64,000 nucleotides of DNA, from NCBI RefSeq assembly GCF_002892795.1, contig NZ_PJMC01000002.1, positions 1-64,000 on the forward strand. Reading direction: 5' to 3'. Position 1 is the stretch's first letter; each line of letters starts with the position of its first letter. Both the position numbers and the translations under genes were made by a program. This DNA is from Arthrobacter sp. AFG20. Lineage in GTDB: Bacteria; Actinomycetota; Actinomycetes; Actinomycetales; Micrococcaceae. This document shows positions 46,986 through 54,951 of the stretch, in pieces. The notes beneath the pieces were generated by a model. That model saw only the letters and a program-made list of their open reading frames with translations, made no database searches and was not told where the DNA came from.

Positions 46986-47369
46986 TGGGCAATACTTTTC
47001 TTAGATGCCATCAAAGTTTTTTAAATGGTACTACTGGTGACTGCGGAAGCTGCCGTCGCTCTAGGGCAGGCAAGCGGCTCGGCGGTCGGAGCGTCTGACC
47101 GGGCTGTTCCTGCCTAGTGGGCAGCAGAAGAACGATTCCTTGCTGATTCGAGCTGGATGACCAGTTAAGGGCTCGGCAGGGGCACAGGCGCTCGGAGCCG
47201 AAGGGCAGGATGGCCGCGCCGGCAGGGGCAGGTTTGCGTCGCGGCCGACGGCCCCGCGCGGATGAGACGCTGGCGCGGCATTGCGCCAATGATGCCTGAC
47301 CACCGACCACGGGACCCCCGGGACGCGATCGGATGGCATCAACTCGCTGGATCGCGACTATCAAAGACC
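46986..47369. other. Intergenic region, no gene seen
   Basis: About 380 bases between the divergent monooxygenase promoter and the small protein's end. No supported coding frame or repeat. Confidence 0.5.
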
Positions 47370-47672
47370 TTAAGCGTGAGGCAGTGGATCCGTAACCACA
47401 TGGACGCCGTCGCCCTCATGGATAAGACGCCGCCCTGCTCCAGCATCCAACCAGATCCAGAAAGCGGACCCGTCGGGCATCCATTCGTCCAGGACCCCGT
47501 CAAGCGCGGGACGGCCACAGCTTTGGAGGCGGACGCGACTTCCGGCTGGAAGAGTTTCCGGTCCTGCAATCCACACATCGCGCCTTTGAAAGTTTTCGCC
47601 ATCATCGGGGGCGGATTCAGTCTGCCCCGGAGAACTCGCAGGAAGGCCCGGGAATCTTTCTCGTTCTGCCAA
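47370..47672 (-). CDS. Small protein of unknown function (VLDEWMPDG/GAGRR family)
   Basis: A 100-residue protein, third member of the family at 7937-8185 and 24379-24627. The core is DGVLDEWMPDGSAFWIWL followed by GAGRRLIHEGD. The frame is open to 47879 without an ATG at a useful place. TTG at 47672 has GGAAGGAAGG eight bases upstream and is the best start; GTG at 47576 would give only the conserved domain. The promoter-hairpin unit at 47807-47896 lies upstream on the same strand. No named domain. Confidence 0.6.
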   Translation of the reverse strand: MAERERFPGLPASSPGQTESAPDDGENFQRRDVWIAGPETLPAGSRVRLQSCGRPALDGVLDEWMPDGSAFWIWLDAGAGRRLIHEGDGVHVVTDPLPHA

Positions 47673-47806
47673 CGGTCTGTCCTTCCTTCCGCCGATCGGT
47701 TGGACCGGAGGCGCCAGCCACTCCACAAGAACTGCTGTTGGCCGACTTGTCAGTTGACGGACGGGGAATTGATGAGGCAATGCAAGCCGTCCCGCGCCGC
47801 ACGTAC

Positions 47807-47896
47807 GTTCCGCCCGGAATGGATTGGGGGCGCCACTCCGGGCGGAACTGAAACAAGCTATCAAACAGTTGTTGCTCAAACAATTCGTGCACGAAT
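47807..47896 (-). promoter_or_regulatory. Promoter with palindrome and 5'-terminal RNA hairpin (copy 2)
   Basis: Read on the minus strand: perfect palindrome ATTCGTGCACGAAT (47883-47896), -35 TTGTTT (47883-47878), 17-base spacer, -10 TAGCTT (47860-47855), then six bases later the 12-bp stem 47837-47848 with 47807-47818. The loop contains GCGCCCCCAAU. The layout is the same as at 26617-26712. It probably drives the small-protein gene (47370-47672) or a free small RNA. Confidence 0.7.
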
Positions 47897-48371
47897 CAAG
47901 TAGGAATTTGCAGGACCAGAGTCACGTCTTCCATGCAAGCCTGTTACAGGCCCTCGACTGCATCGCGCCGGGGCAGATCGGCCTTCTCTTGAAGCTGACC
48001 GTGCCGCCACAGTCACGCGAAGAGGAGCAATGCCGCCCCAAAACACTATTTGACCTGCAACTTGACTGAAGTCTAAGGAATCCTGATCCTGACCGGAATC
48101 GGGTTTTGGCGGAGAGGAAAGCCTGCCTTCTCGCCGACATCCCGGCCCTAGTTTGTTGGACCCTTGTGTGCCTCCTACGTGCGCGAAGTCAACGAAAACG
48201 ACCGCCAGGCCTGGTGGACCAAATGAAGACACGCCGAGGCCTGATGGGGATGGAGCGCATCTGGCGTGCTGGGAACACGTGCGGCTGGAACCCGCTCTGG
48301 GCCTCAGCACCTGGACCTACTTGCTGTATGGCCCCGGAATACCCTCATGCAGTAGAACCCGCTCAGCGGAG
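47897..48371. other. Intergenic region, no gene seen
   Basis: About 475 bases between the promoter-hairpin unit and the end of the aldo/keto reductase gene. Open frames here are short, unsupported and not family-like. Confidence 0.5.
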
Positions 48372-49208
48372 TCAACCGTTATAAAGATCTGGATCGTCGC
48401 CGGTGCGGACGCCATTTTCCAGTGAGGCGATTTCCGCCATGTCTTCGGCGTCGAGCGCGAAGTCAAAAACGTCGAGGTTTTCGATAAGCCGCCGACGAGT
48501 AACAGACTTCGGAATAACCACATTACCCAGCTGGACGTGCCACCGCAGCACCACCTGAGCGATGGTCTTACCGTGCTTGCAGGCGATGCCGTCCAACACC
48601 GGATTTCCAAAGACCCGCCCCCGACCGAGTGGCGACCAGGCAACGGTGAGGATTCCGTGGTCGGAGTCGTAGCGGCGCATTGCGTCGTTGGGAAAACCAG
48701 GGTGCAGTTCGATCTGGTTTGAGACCGGCACGACCCTCGTTTCCGCGGCTAGGCGTTCGAGGTGTCTGGGCTGAAAGTTCGATACGCCGATGGACTTCGC
48801 GCGTCCGTCGGCCAGGATCTTCTCAAAGGCCTTCCACGTTTCCACATACCTGTCGACGCCTGGAAGCGGCCAATGAATCAGATACAGGTCAACGTATTCA
48901 AGCCCCAGTTTTCCGAGGCTGGCATCGAACGCTGCCAAGGCAGAATCGTAACCGTGACTGTCATCGGCCAACTTTGTAGTGACGTACAGCTCTTCCCGGG
49001 GAAGACCAGAGCGCCTAATCCCTTCGCCGACGCCACCCTCGTTTTGATAGAGGGCCGCAGTATCGATCATGCGGTATCCAACTTCAATGGCGGTCGAGAC
49101 AGCGTCTGCTGTGCCGGCGTCATCTGGTCCGTAGATGCCGAGCCCGATTTGGGGGATGGTCCGCCCGTCATTTTGGGTAAGGAGGGGAACTTGGTGGTTA
49201 TCGGGCAT
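48372..49208 (-). CDS. Aldo/keto reductase
   Basis: A 278-residue NADPH-dependent reductase with the TIM-barrel aldo/keto fold. Family marks: GYRMIDTAALYQNEGGVGEG with the catalytic Asp and Tyr, LYVTTKLADD with the Lys, IHWPLPG with the His, then IGVSNFQPRHLERL, SNQIELHPGF and IPKSVTRRRLIENLDV. AGGAG before ATG 49208 sets the start. It is the last gene of the 12-gene catabolic cluster, 33 bases after the HbpS/GlcG-type gene. It may reduce a keto or aldehyde product of that pathway. Confidence 0.93.
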   Translation of the reverse strand: MPDNHQVPLLTQNDGRTIPQIGLGIYGPDDAGTADAVSTAIEVGYRMIDTAALYQNEGGVGEGIRRSGLPREELYVTTKLADDSHGYDSALAAFDASLGKLGLEYVDLYLIHWPLPGVDRYVETWKAFEKILADGRAKSIGVSNFQPRHLERLAAETRVVPVSNQIELHPGFPNDAMRRYDSDHGILTVAWSPLGRGRVFGNPVLDGIACKHGKTIAQVVLRWHVQLGNVVIPKSVTRRRLIENLDVFDFALDAEDMAEIASLENGVRTGDDPDLYNG

Positions 49209-49241
49209 TGATTCTCCTAGTGGTTGGAGGAGGCGCATCGG

Positions 49242-49676
49242 TCAGGCGAGTGCTTTGAGGATGGCGGCGACAGCGGCTTCCGCTATCGCTCGGTCTTCCT
49301 CCATGTCGCTCTTGCCGGAGACGCCCACGGAGCCGATGAATTCGTCCTCGAGATAGATCGGCACGCCACCGCCGAGAACGACGAGGCCCGGGACCTGTCC
49401 GAGGTTGTGCACTAGCCAGGGCTCGTCTTTGGCCATTTCCCAGAATTCGTGCGTCGCCATCCCGTTACCGGCAACCGAGTAGGCCTTGTCCTGTGCGAGC
49501 TTCGACGACTGGAAGGGCGCGCCGTCCATCCGGTCAAACGAAATGAGATGACCCGCGTTATCCAACACGGCGATGCAGGTCAGGCAGTTCATGGTGCGTG
49601 ATTCTTCGATCGCGCGATCAATACCCACACGCGCAAGCTGGTGGGTAAGGGTGCGTTTGACGAGAAGCTCTGGCAT
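49242..49676 (-). CDS. HbpS/GlcG-family protein (DUF336)
   Basis: A 144-residue protein of the GlcG/HbpS family, with the usual stretches CIAVLDNAGHLISFDRMDGA, AYSVAGNGMATHEFW, GLVVLGGGVPIYLEDEFIGS and GVSGKSDMEEDRAIAEAA. Members bind heme, cobalamin or unknown ligands, and often accompany catabolic operons with no clear role. No signal peptide is seen, so it should be cytosolic. Lies between a TIM-barrel gene and the aldo/keto reductase gene. Confidence 0.88.
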   Translation of the reverse strand: MPELLVKRTLTHQLARVGIDRAIEESRTMNCLTCIAVLDNAGHLISFDRMDGAPFQSSKLAQDKAYSVAGNGMATHEFWEMAKDEPWLVHNLGQVPGLVVLGGGVPIYLEDEFIGSVGVSGKSDMEEDRAIAEAAVAAILKALA

Positions 49677-49706
49677 GGTTGGAATCTTTCTTTTCTGGAC
49701 CGGTGG

Positions 49707-50537
49707 CTAGCTGGTATGCGCGGCCAACAGTTTGTCGAGGTAGCGTTTGCTGATTTCGGCAGCCGCCTTTGGATCACCGTCGTAGTAATCGAGTTCGACC
49801 ATGAGCCACTCGTCGTACCCCGTCTCGCGAACGGCCCGCAGGATGTCGTCAAAGTCGAGTTCGCCCTCGCCGAGCGGCAAAAAGCGTTGGGAACGCGAGT
49901 CCCAGTCCTTGAGGTGGACGTGCGCCAGTCGGTCCCCGTACCGCCGGATGAGCTCGGCCGGATTCCCGCCGCCACCCGCGAGATGCGCGGTATCAGGACA
50001 AAAATGGATGCCAGACAACTCCATGACCTTTTCAAGTGCTGCGGGCGTCTCCACTAGCGTGCCCAGGTGCGGGTGATACGTCGCCGTCAAACCGGCTGCC
50101 TTAGCTATGCGGTCGCACCTGTCCAGGCCCGCGGCCAACCTCTGAAAATCCCCGTCTGCAGGCCCATGCACTCGCTGCGCACCGCCTCCGATCACCAGGC
50201 GCTGTGCACCGAAAGTGGCCGCCATAGCCGCGGCCTTCTCGATTTTCGTCATCTCTTCGCTGACTATCTCATCGAAGATAAAGTTCGCGCCCGTGTACAC
50301 GCCCACTAGGGTGAGACCGGTTTCCTCGAGGAGGTCTGTGAAGCGTTGTGGCTCATCAATGTATTCCAGTAGGTTTCCATCGAAGACCTCGGTACCTGTG
50401 TAACCCGCGGCAGCGATGTCGCGACAGGCATCAGCCGTTGAGCCCGCCGTGAGGTAGAAGGAGTCCTTGACGCTGGTGACTCCGCCGGGCATTCCCACTA
50501 CCCCGCCCCACGTGATGGTCGGGTAGCCAAGTCTCAT
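49707..50537 (-). CDS. Xylose-isomerase-like TIM-barrel protein, inosose dehydratase-like
   Basis: A 276-residue sugar phosphate isomerase/epimerase-family protein. The barrel has metal-binding marks GTEVFDGN, ATYHPHLGTLVETPA (His), HFCPDTAHLAGGG (Asp/His), LAHVHLKDWD and WLMVELDYYDG (Glu). The HPHLGTLVET and CPDTAHL pair is typical of IolE-type dehydratases. Its start overlaps the GMC oxidoreductase stop by four bases. In related pathways such proteins carry out elimination or hydration on 3-keto sugars; that role is inferred here. Confidence 0.87.
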   Translation of the reverse strand: MRLGYPTITWGGVVGMPGGVTSVKDSFYLTAGSTADACRDIAAAGYTGTEVFDGNLLEYIDEPQRFTDLLEETGLTLVGVYTGANFIFDEIVSEEMTKIEKAAAMAATFGAQRLVIGGGAQRVHGPADGDFQRLAAGLDRCDRIAKAAGLTATYHPHLGTLVETPAALEKVMELSGIHFCPDTAHLAGGGGNPAELIRRYGDRLAHVHLKDWDSRSQRFLPLGEGELDFDDILRAVRETGYDEWLMVELDYYDGDPKAAAEISKRYLDKLLAAHTS

Positions 50538-52138
50538 CGGGCCCCCGTGCTCACACTGGACTCACGGGAAGCCGCCATTTCATCGAGAATCATCGTTGAA
50601 ATTCGCTCAGCAACCATGTAAGTCGTCAGCATTGAATTCGCTGCGGGAGTGGTTGGGATCACCGAAGCATCGATAACACGGAGGCCGTCAATTCCATGGA
50701 CGCGGCCTTCCTGGTCCACTACTCCTCCTCGCTCCGTCGGAGCCATGAGGCAGGTACCGGTGAAGTGGTAGCCCGAGGCTGCTTTTTCCTCAATGGCAGC
50801 ATCGAGGGCTGCGTCGTCGTTGATGGTTTCCGCGTCCATTCCGAGCGGAGCTTCCAGCATGTCAGCCAGCGGCTGTGCGGTAAAGACGTCCCAACCGACG
50901 CGCACGAGTTCCCGAATTGCTTCGCGGTCCACTTGCGCATCAAGGTAGTTTGGATCGACATCGGGGAGGACAGTGGGGTCCAGCGTGGTAATTCGAACGT
51001 TTCCAAGTGACCTGGGCTTGTTAAGAACGCAGCCGATCCCGGCGACGTTCTCGATGTCGCCGGTGCCCTCACCGGCGATGCCGCGGCTGCCCTCCCCCGT
51101 TGTGCGTGTGTTGAGGTAGGTGAACATGGTGAGCTGGCCGTCCAAGGAGTTGGGCTGCGCCTGCGTGGACATGCGGTAGGCGGCCTGGAGGCTGAACTGG
51201 CTTTCGTCCCATACACCGGGTTTCGGAACCGCCATCAGGGGAATGCTGAAATGGTCACCGAGATTCTCGCCCACGGGCAGGTCCATAACGAGCTCCGCGC
51301 CGAGCGAACTTACCAATTCGGCCGGACCGACACCAGAGCGCTGCAGAATCGCCGGCGTAAGGATGGCTCCGGCGGAGACGATCACTGCCTCGGCATCGAT
51401 GACAGTGCCGTCGATTAGCTCTACGCCGACCGCGCGGGCCCCGTCGAACAGCACCCGGCTCACCAAGGAATTGCCGCGCACTGTCAGGTTGGGGCGGTTA
51501 CGTGCCGGATCCAGGTAACTCTCGGCCGTGGAAACCCGGCGCGCTCCGATACGGGTTTGGGGAACGGGTCCGACGCCATGGGCGTCCGGAGCGTTGAGAT
51601 CCCAGACATACCGGGCACCTGTTGCCTTAGCCGACTCGATAAATGCTGCCTGCAACGGGGCGAGTTCCTCATCGGTGGCTCGGTTGATGGGAACGGGACC
51701 GTCGTGCCCATGTATGTCATCGCCGGGGGCGACATCATTTTCAATTTTCTTGAAGAACGGCAGGACCTGATCCCAGCTCCATCGCGGGTTGCCGAAGGCT
51801 ACCCATTCTTCGTAGTCGGCGCGGGCACCGCGAAGCGCGATCCCGCCGTTGATCGCTCCACCGCCGCCGATCAGCTTGGCCTGCGGGACAGAAATGCCCG
51901 CCCCGCCGCGGCTGTGGGCGATCAATCCCCAGTCGTGTTCCGCGTTGAAGGTGGGCGCGTGCCCGCGCATGGGCACGTATTTGGCGTCTAGCACTCCTTC
52001 GGGAGTTGTGCCCGGGGCGTAGTCGGCTCCGGCTTCGAGCACCAGAACCGACTTCTCCGGGATCTCAGAGAGGCGGGCAGCCACGATGCATCCCGCAGCG
52101 CCTCCGCCTACAACGACGTAGTCAAACTTCTCAGTCAT
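50534..52138 (-). CDS. GMC-family FAD oxidoreductase
   Basis: A 534-residue glucose-methanol-choline oxidoreductase. FAD binding: VVVGGGAAGCIVAARLSE near residue 8. Further GMC marks are GGGGAINGGIALRG, SAGAILTPAILQRSGVG and the C-terminal active site SGYHFTGTCLMAP with PAANSMLTTYMVAERI. It is more like alcohol or sugar dehydrogenases of the choline dehydrogenase class than a secreted oxidase; no signal peptide. It overlaps the downstream TIM-barrel gene. In C-glycoside degradation a GMC enzyme oxidises C3 of the sugar, which would suit this cluster; the substrate is unproven. Confidence 0.92.
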   Translation of the reverse strand: MTEKFDYVVVGGGAAGCIVAARLSEIPEKSVLVLEAGADYAPGTTPEGVLDAKYVPMRGHAPTFNAEHDWGLIAHSRGGAGISVPQAKLIGGGGAINGGIALRGARADYEEWVAFGNPRWSWDQVLPFFKKIENDVAPGDDIHGHDGPVPINRATDEELAPLQAAFIESAKATGARYVWDLNAPDAHGVGPVPQTRIGARRVSTAESYLDPARNRPNLTVRGNSLVSRVLFDGARAVGVELIDGTVIDAEAVIVSAGAILTPAILQRSGVGPAELVSSLGAELVMDLPVGENLGDHFSIPLMAVPKPGVWDESQFSLQAAYRMSTQAQPNSLDGQLTMFTYLNTRTTGEGSRGIAGEGTGDIENVAGIGCVLNKPRSLGNVRITTLDPTVLPDVDPNYLDAQVDREAIRELVRVGWDVFTAQPLADMLEAPLGMDAETINDDAALDAAIEEKAASGYHFTGTCLMAPTERGGVVDQEGRVHGIDGLRVIDASVIPTTPAANSMLTTYMVAERISTMILDEMAASRESSVSTGAR

Positions 52139-52170
52139 GAGTGTTTCTCCTGTTACTTCTGTTGCTTAGA

Positions 52171-53178
52171 TCAGTTCTGGTTGCTGAAGGCGGCATCGAA
52201 AGATGCCGTTGGGAGGTCCCAGAGCAGCGAACGGACAAATCCCACTGCTTCTTTGGCACCGTGCAGGCGGTCCATGCCGGCGTCTTCCCATTCGACGGAG
52301 ATGGGGCCCGAGTAGCCGACCGCCCGGAGCGCGCGAAAGGCGTCTTCCCATGGCACGTCGCCATGGCCGGTGGAGACGAAGTCCCAGCCGCGGCGTGGGT
52401 CGCCCCAGGGCAGATGGGATCCGAGGACGCCCGTCCTGCCGGACTTGGGACGGAGGCGCGTGTCTTTGCAATCGACGTGATAGATGCGTTCGGCGAAGTC
52501 GACGATGAAGCCCACGGGGTCTGTACCCTGCCACATCATGTGGCTGGGATCCCAATTGAATCCGAAAGCGGTTCGGTGGCCGACGGCTTCGAGGGCTCGC
52601 ATGCAGGTCCAGTAGTCATACGCGATCTCGCCGGGGTGAACCTCGTGGGCGTACCGCACACCCTCCCCGTCAAAGACGTCGAGGATGGGGCCCCAGCGGG
52701 TTGCGAAATCCTCGTAGCCGGCGTCAATAACGTCGGCGCCGACGGGCGGGAACATCGCAACATACGGCCAGATCTTCGAGCCGGTGAAGCCGGTGATGGT
52801 GTCCACTCCGAGCCTGTTCGCGGCCTTGGCCGTGAGCTTCAGCTCTTCTGCCGCGCGTTGCCGCACGCCCTCGGCTTCGCCGTCTGCCCATACCTTTGAG
52901 CGCAGGATGGCTTTGTGCCGAAAATCGATGGGGTCATCGCAGACAGCCTGGCCCGTCAGATGATTCGACAGGGCCCATACCCTTAGTCCGTACCGGTCGA
53001 GAATGTCCACCCTGCCTTGCAGGTAGTCGTCGTCTTCGGCGGCACGCCACACGTCCAGATGTTCGCCGGAGGAGGCGATCTCGAGGCCGTCGTAGCCCCA
53101 CTCACTCGCGTATTTGGCGACTTCTTCGAGAGTCAGGTCCGCCCACTGTCCGGTGAAAAGCGTCACTGGCAAGGTCAT
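52171..53178 (-). CDS. Xylose-isomerase-like TIM-barrel protein (335 residues)
   Basis: The longest of the four TIM-barrel proteins in the cluster. Metal-site marks are YDGLEIASSGEH, VRYAHEVHPGEIAYD (Glu/His), FGFNWDPSHMMWQG (Asp/His), IYHVDCKDTRL and GPISVEWEDAGMDR (Glu). The NWDPSHMMWQG form is typical of a subgroup of actinobacterial proteins annotated only as sugar phosphate isomerase/epimerase. Its ATG overlaps the stop of the preceding TIM-barrel gene by four bases. A lyase, hydratase or deglycosidase role on an oxidised sugar is inferred. Confidence 0.87.
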   Translation of the reverse strand: MTLPVTLFTGQWADLTLEEVAKYASEWGYDGLEIASSGEHLDVWRAAEDDDYLQGRVDILDRYGLRVWALSNHLTGQAVCDDPIDFRHKAILRSKVWADGEAEGVRQRAAEELKLTAKAANRLGVDTITGFTGSKIWPYVAMFPPVGADVIDAGYEDFATRWGPILDVFDGEGVRYAHEVHPGEIAYDYWTCMRALEAVGHRTAFGFNWDPSHMMWQGTDPVGFIVDFAERIYHVDCKDTRLRPKSGRTGVLGSHLPWGDPRRGWDFVSTGHGDVPWEDAFRALRAVGYSGPISVEWEDAGMDRLHGAKEAVGFVRSLLWDLPTASFDAAFSNQN

Positions 53179-54038
53179 TTGGCACCTCCGGCTAGGGACT
53201 TTTTGAGGAAGGCGAGCCCATCTTTAGCGAGGTCGTCCATGGATGGTGCTACAGGCCGCCAGAGCGAAACGGCCCGGGCGATCTCCTTTACCGAGGGGAG
53301 GAAGGATTCGACGACGATTTGTCCGTCGTAGTTAATGTCGGTTAGCGCCGTGAAGAACACCGCCCACGGCACGTGCCCTGATCCGGGGGTTCCGCGGTCG
53401 TTCTCGGATACCTGAACGTGGAAAACCTTTGAGCCCGCAAGCCTCACTGCGTCGCCGAGGCTTTTCTCCTCGATGTTCATGTGGAACGTGTCGATCAGCA
53501 GGCCGACATTGTCGGCACCGATGAGATCGACGAGTTGGAGGGCTTGTTCGGTGGTGTTGATCAGGTCGGTTTCAAAACGGTTCAATGGTTCGATGGCCAA
53601 CCGTATCCCGCATCCGGCGGCGTATTCTGCGGTTTCGCGGAGGCTGTCCGCTGCGCGCTTTAACTGCGCGGCCCTGTCGGCCGCATCAAGCAATCGTGTT
53701 TGCCCGGTAGGGGCGTACATGGGGCCAGCTACGTGAGGGGAACCGACCGCGGCCGCCAGGTCGATGCAGGTCTTGAGGTAGTCGATGCCGGCCTGCCGGC
53801 GCCCGGCTTCCTCCGCCGACACGTCACGGTCAGGGCCGAACGCCCCACAAATGCCGACAGCGAGCCCGGTGCGGGCCGCGTGGGCGTTGAGGGCCTGCGC
53901 CGTCAAAAGCTCGGGATCTTCGACGCATACCTCGATCAGCTCATATCCCATCTGAGCTGCCAGGTCGAAGGCACTCCCCTCGTTGTCGGAGAACGGGGAA
54001 GCTAATACGAACGTGCTGAGGCCCAGCTGATTTACCAT
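53175..54038 (-). CDS. Xylose-isomerase-like TIM-barrel protein (287 residues)
   Basis: A 287-residue barrel with marks GYELIEVCVEDPE, GIRLAIEPLNRFETDLIN (Glu), VGLLIDTFHMNIEEKS (Asp/His), VFHVQVSENDRGTPGSGHV and YDGQIVVESFLPS (Glu). This resembles the tagatose/psicose 3-epimerase branch, in which two Glu residues act on a ketose. Its start base is the last base of the upstream gene's stop (overlap at 54038), and its own stop overlaps the next gene. Actual substrate unknown. Confidence 0.87.
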   Translation of the reverse strand: MVNQLGLSTFVLASPFSDNEGSAFDLAAQMGYELIEVCVEDPELLTAQALNAHAARTGLAVGICGAFGPDRDVSAEEAGRRQAGIDYLKTCIDLAAAVGSPHVAGPMYAPTGQTRLLDAADRAAQLKRAADSLRETAEYAAGCGIRLAIEPLNRFETDLINTTEQALQLVDLIGADNVGLLIDTFHMNIEEKSLGDAVRLAGSKVFHVQVSENDRGTPGSGHVPWAVFFTALTDINYDGQIVVESFLPSVKEIARAVSLWRPVAPSMDDLAKDGLAFLKKSLAGGAK

Positions 54039-54877
54039 TAGCGAAGCCCCAGCTTGGTTTCGATGGCCTTAGTGTGCCTGATCGATGCTTCGGAATAGGT
54101 ATCAAGAAATTCCGGGGCTCCCCCGCCGGACAGAACACTCCAGACATCACCGGCCGGCGGCAGCAGTTCGTACGAAATCCAGCCGTTATAGTCGACGTCG
54201 GAGATCGCCTGGATGATCGGCGTGAAGTCAAGATGTCCGTAGCCCGGCGCCGCTCGATTCGAATCAGCCAAGTGCACGTGGGCCAGGCGGTGTCCAATCG
54301 TGCGGATGGCTTCAGCGATATCTGGTTCTTCAATGCTCATGTGGAAGGTGTCGGCCATCACGCCGATGTTGGGCGCGCCGACTTCATCGACGAAATCGGC
54401 CGCTTTACCGGCCCTGTTAATGAGGTACGTCTCGTAACGGTTCCAAGGTTCGACGGCGATGCTGATCCCGCGATCTGCGGCGTAGCCGGCGACTGACCGG
54501 GCCGCTTCGACGGCCCAAGCCCATTCCTGAGCGAGTTCCGTCTCAGGGGAAATCTTCATGCAGGCGGTGGGTGTGAAGGTGACGACGTCGGCGCCGAGGG
54601 CAGCGGCGTAGTCAACGTTTCCTTTGACGTAAGCAATAGCATTCCGGCGTGTGCCTTCGTCAGAGCTGACGATGTCGCGCTCGGGCGTGAAGATGCTGAT
54701 GATCGAGGACGCCACCACATCGTTCTTCTTTAGTTGTTCGGTGATCTCCCGGGCGTCGTGCTCCGAGGGCTCACCAACAAATTCGACGCCGTCATAGCCG
54801 AACTTTGCAAGCCTGGCGATACCGATCTCCAGCGGCTCGTGGCCATAGACGAGAGTGTTGTAGGTGTAGCGGAACAT
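54038..54877 (-). CDS. Xylose-isomerase-like TIM-barrel protein (279 residues)
   Basis: A 279-residue barrel, close in pattern to the next protein: YDGVEFVGEPSEHDA, GISIAVEPWNRYETYLIN (Glu), IGVMADTFHMSIEEPDI (Asp/His), LAHVHLADSNRAAPGYGHL and YNGWISYELLPP (Glu). The two look like an old tandem duplication. GGAGTAGA precedes ATG 54877. It is separated from the upstream binding-protein gene by a 14-bp hairpin, which may lower expression of the enzymes relative to the binding protein. Confidence 0.87.
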   Translation of the reverse strand: MFRYTYNTLVYGHEPLEIGIARLAKFGYDGVEFVGEPSEHDAREITEQLKKNDVVASSIISIFTPERDIVSSDEGTRRNAIAYVKGNVDYAAALGADVVTFTPTACMKISPETELAQEWAWAVEAARSVAGYAADRGISIAVEPWNRYETYLINRAGKAADFVDEVGAPNIGVMADTFHMSIEEPDIAEAIRTIGHRLAHVHLADSNRAAPGYGHLDFTPIIQAISDVDYNGWISYELLPPAGDVWSVLSGGGAPEFLDTYSEASIRHTKAIETKLGLR

Positions 54878-54898
54878 GGTCTACTCCGATTCAAAGAT

Positions 54899-54936
54899 GG
54901 TGCCGGCTGAAGAGTTGCCTTGCTTCAGCCGGCACC
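54899..54936 (-). terminator. Intercistronic hairpin after the binding-protein gene
   Basis: A perfect 14-bp stem: GGTGCCGGCTGAAG (54899-54912) with CTTCAGCCGGCACC (54923-54936), loop of 10 bases. It starts 15 bases after the stop of the substrate-binding protein gene. Such structures commonly protect the binding-protein message and partly stop transcription. Confidence 0.7.
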
Positions 54937-54951
54937 GGAAGGCTGCTTCGA

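Noticed and set aside
47807-47896. Ordinary intrinsic terminator
   Set aside because: The stem lies directly downstream of a good promoter, has no T run, and its layout is repeated with the same spacing at 26617-26712.
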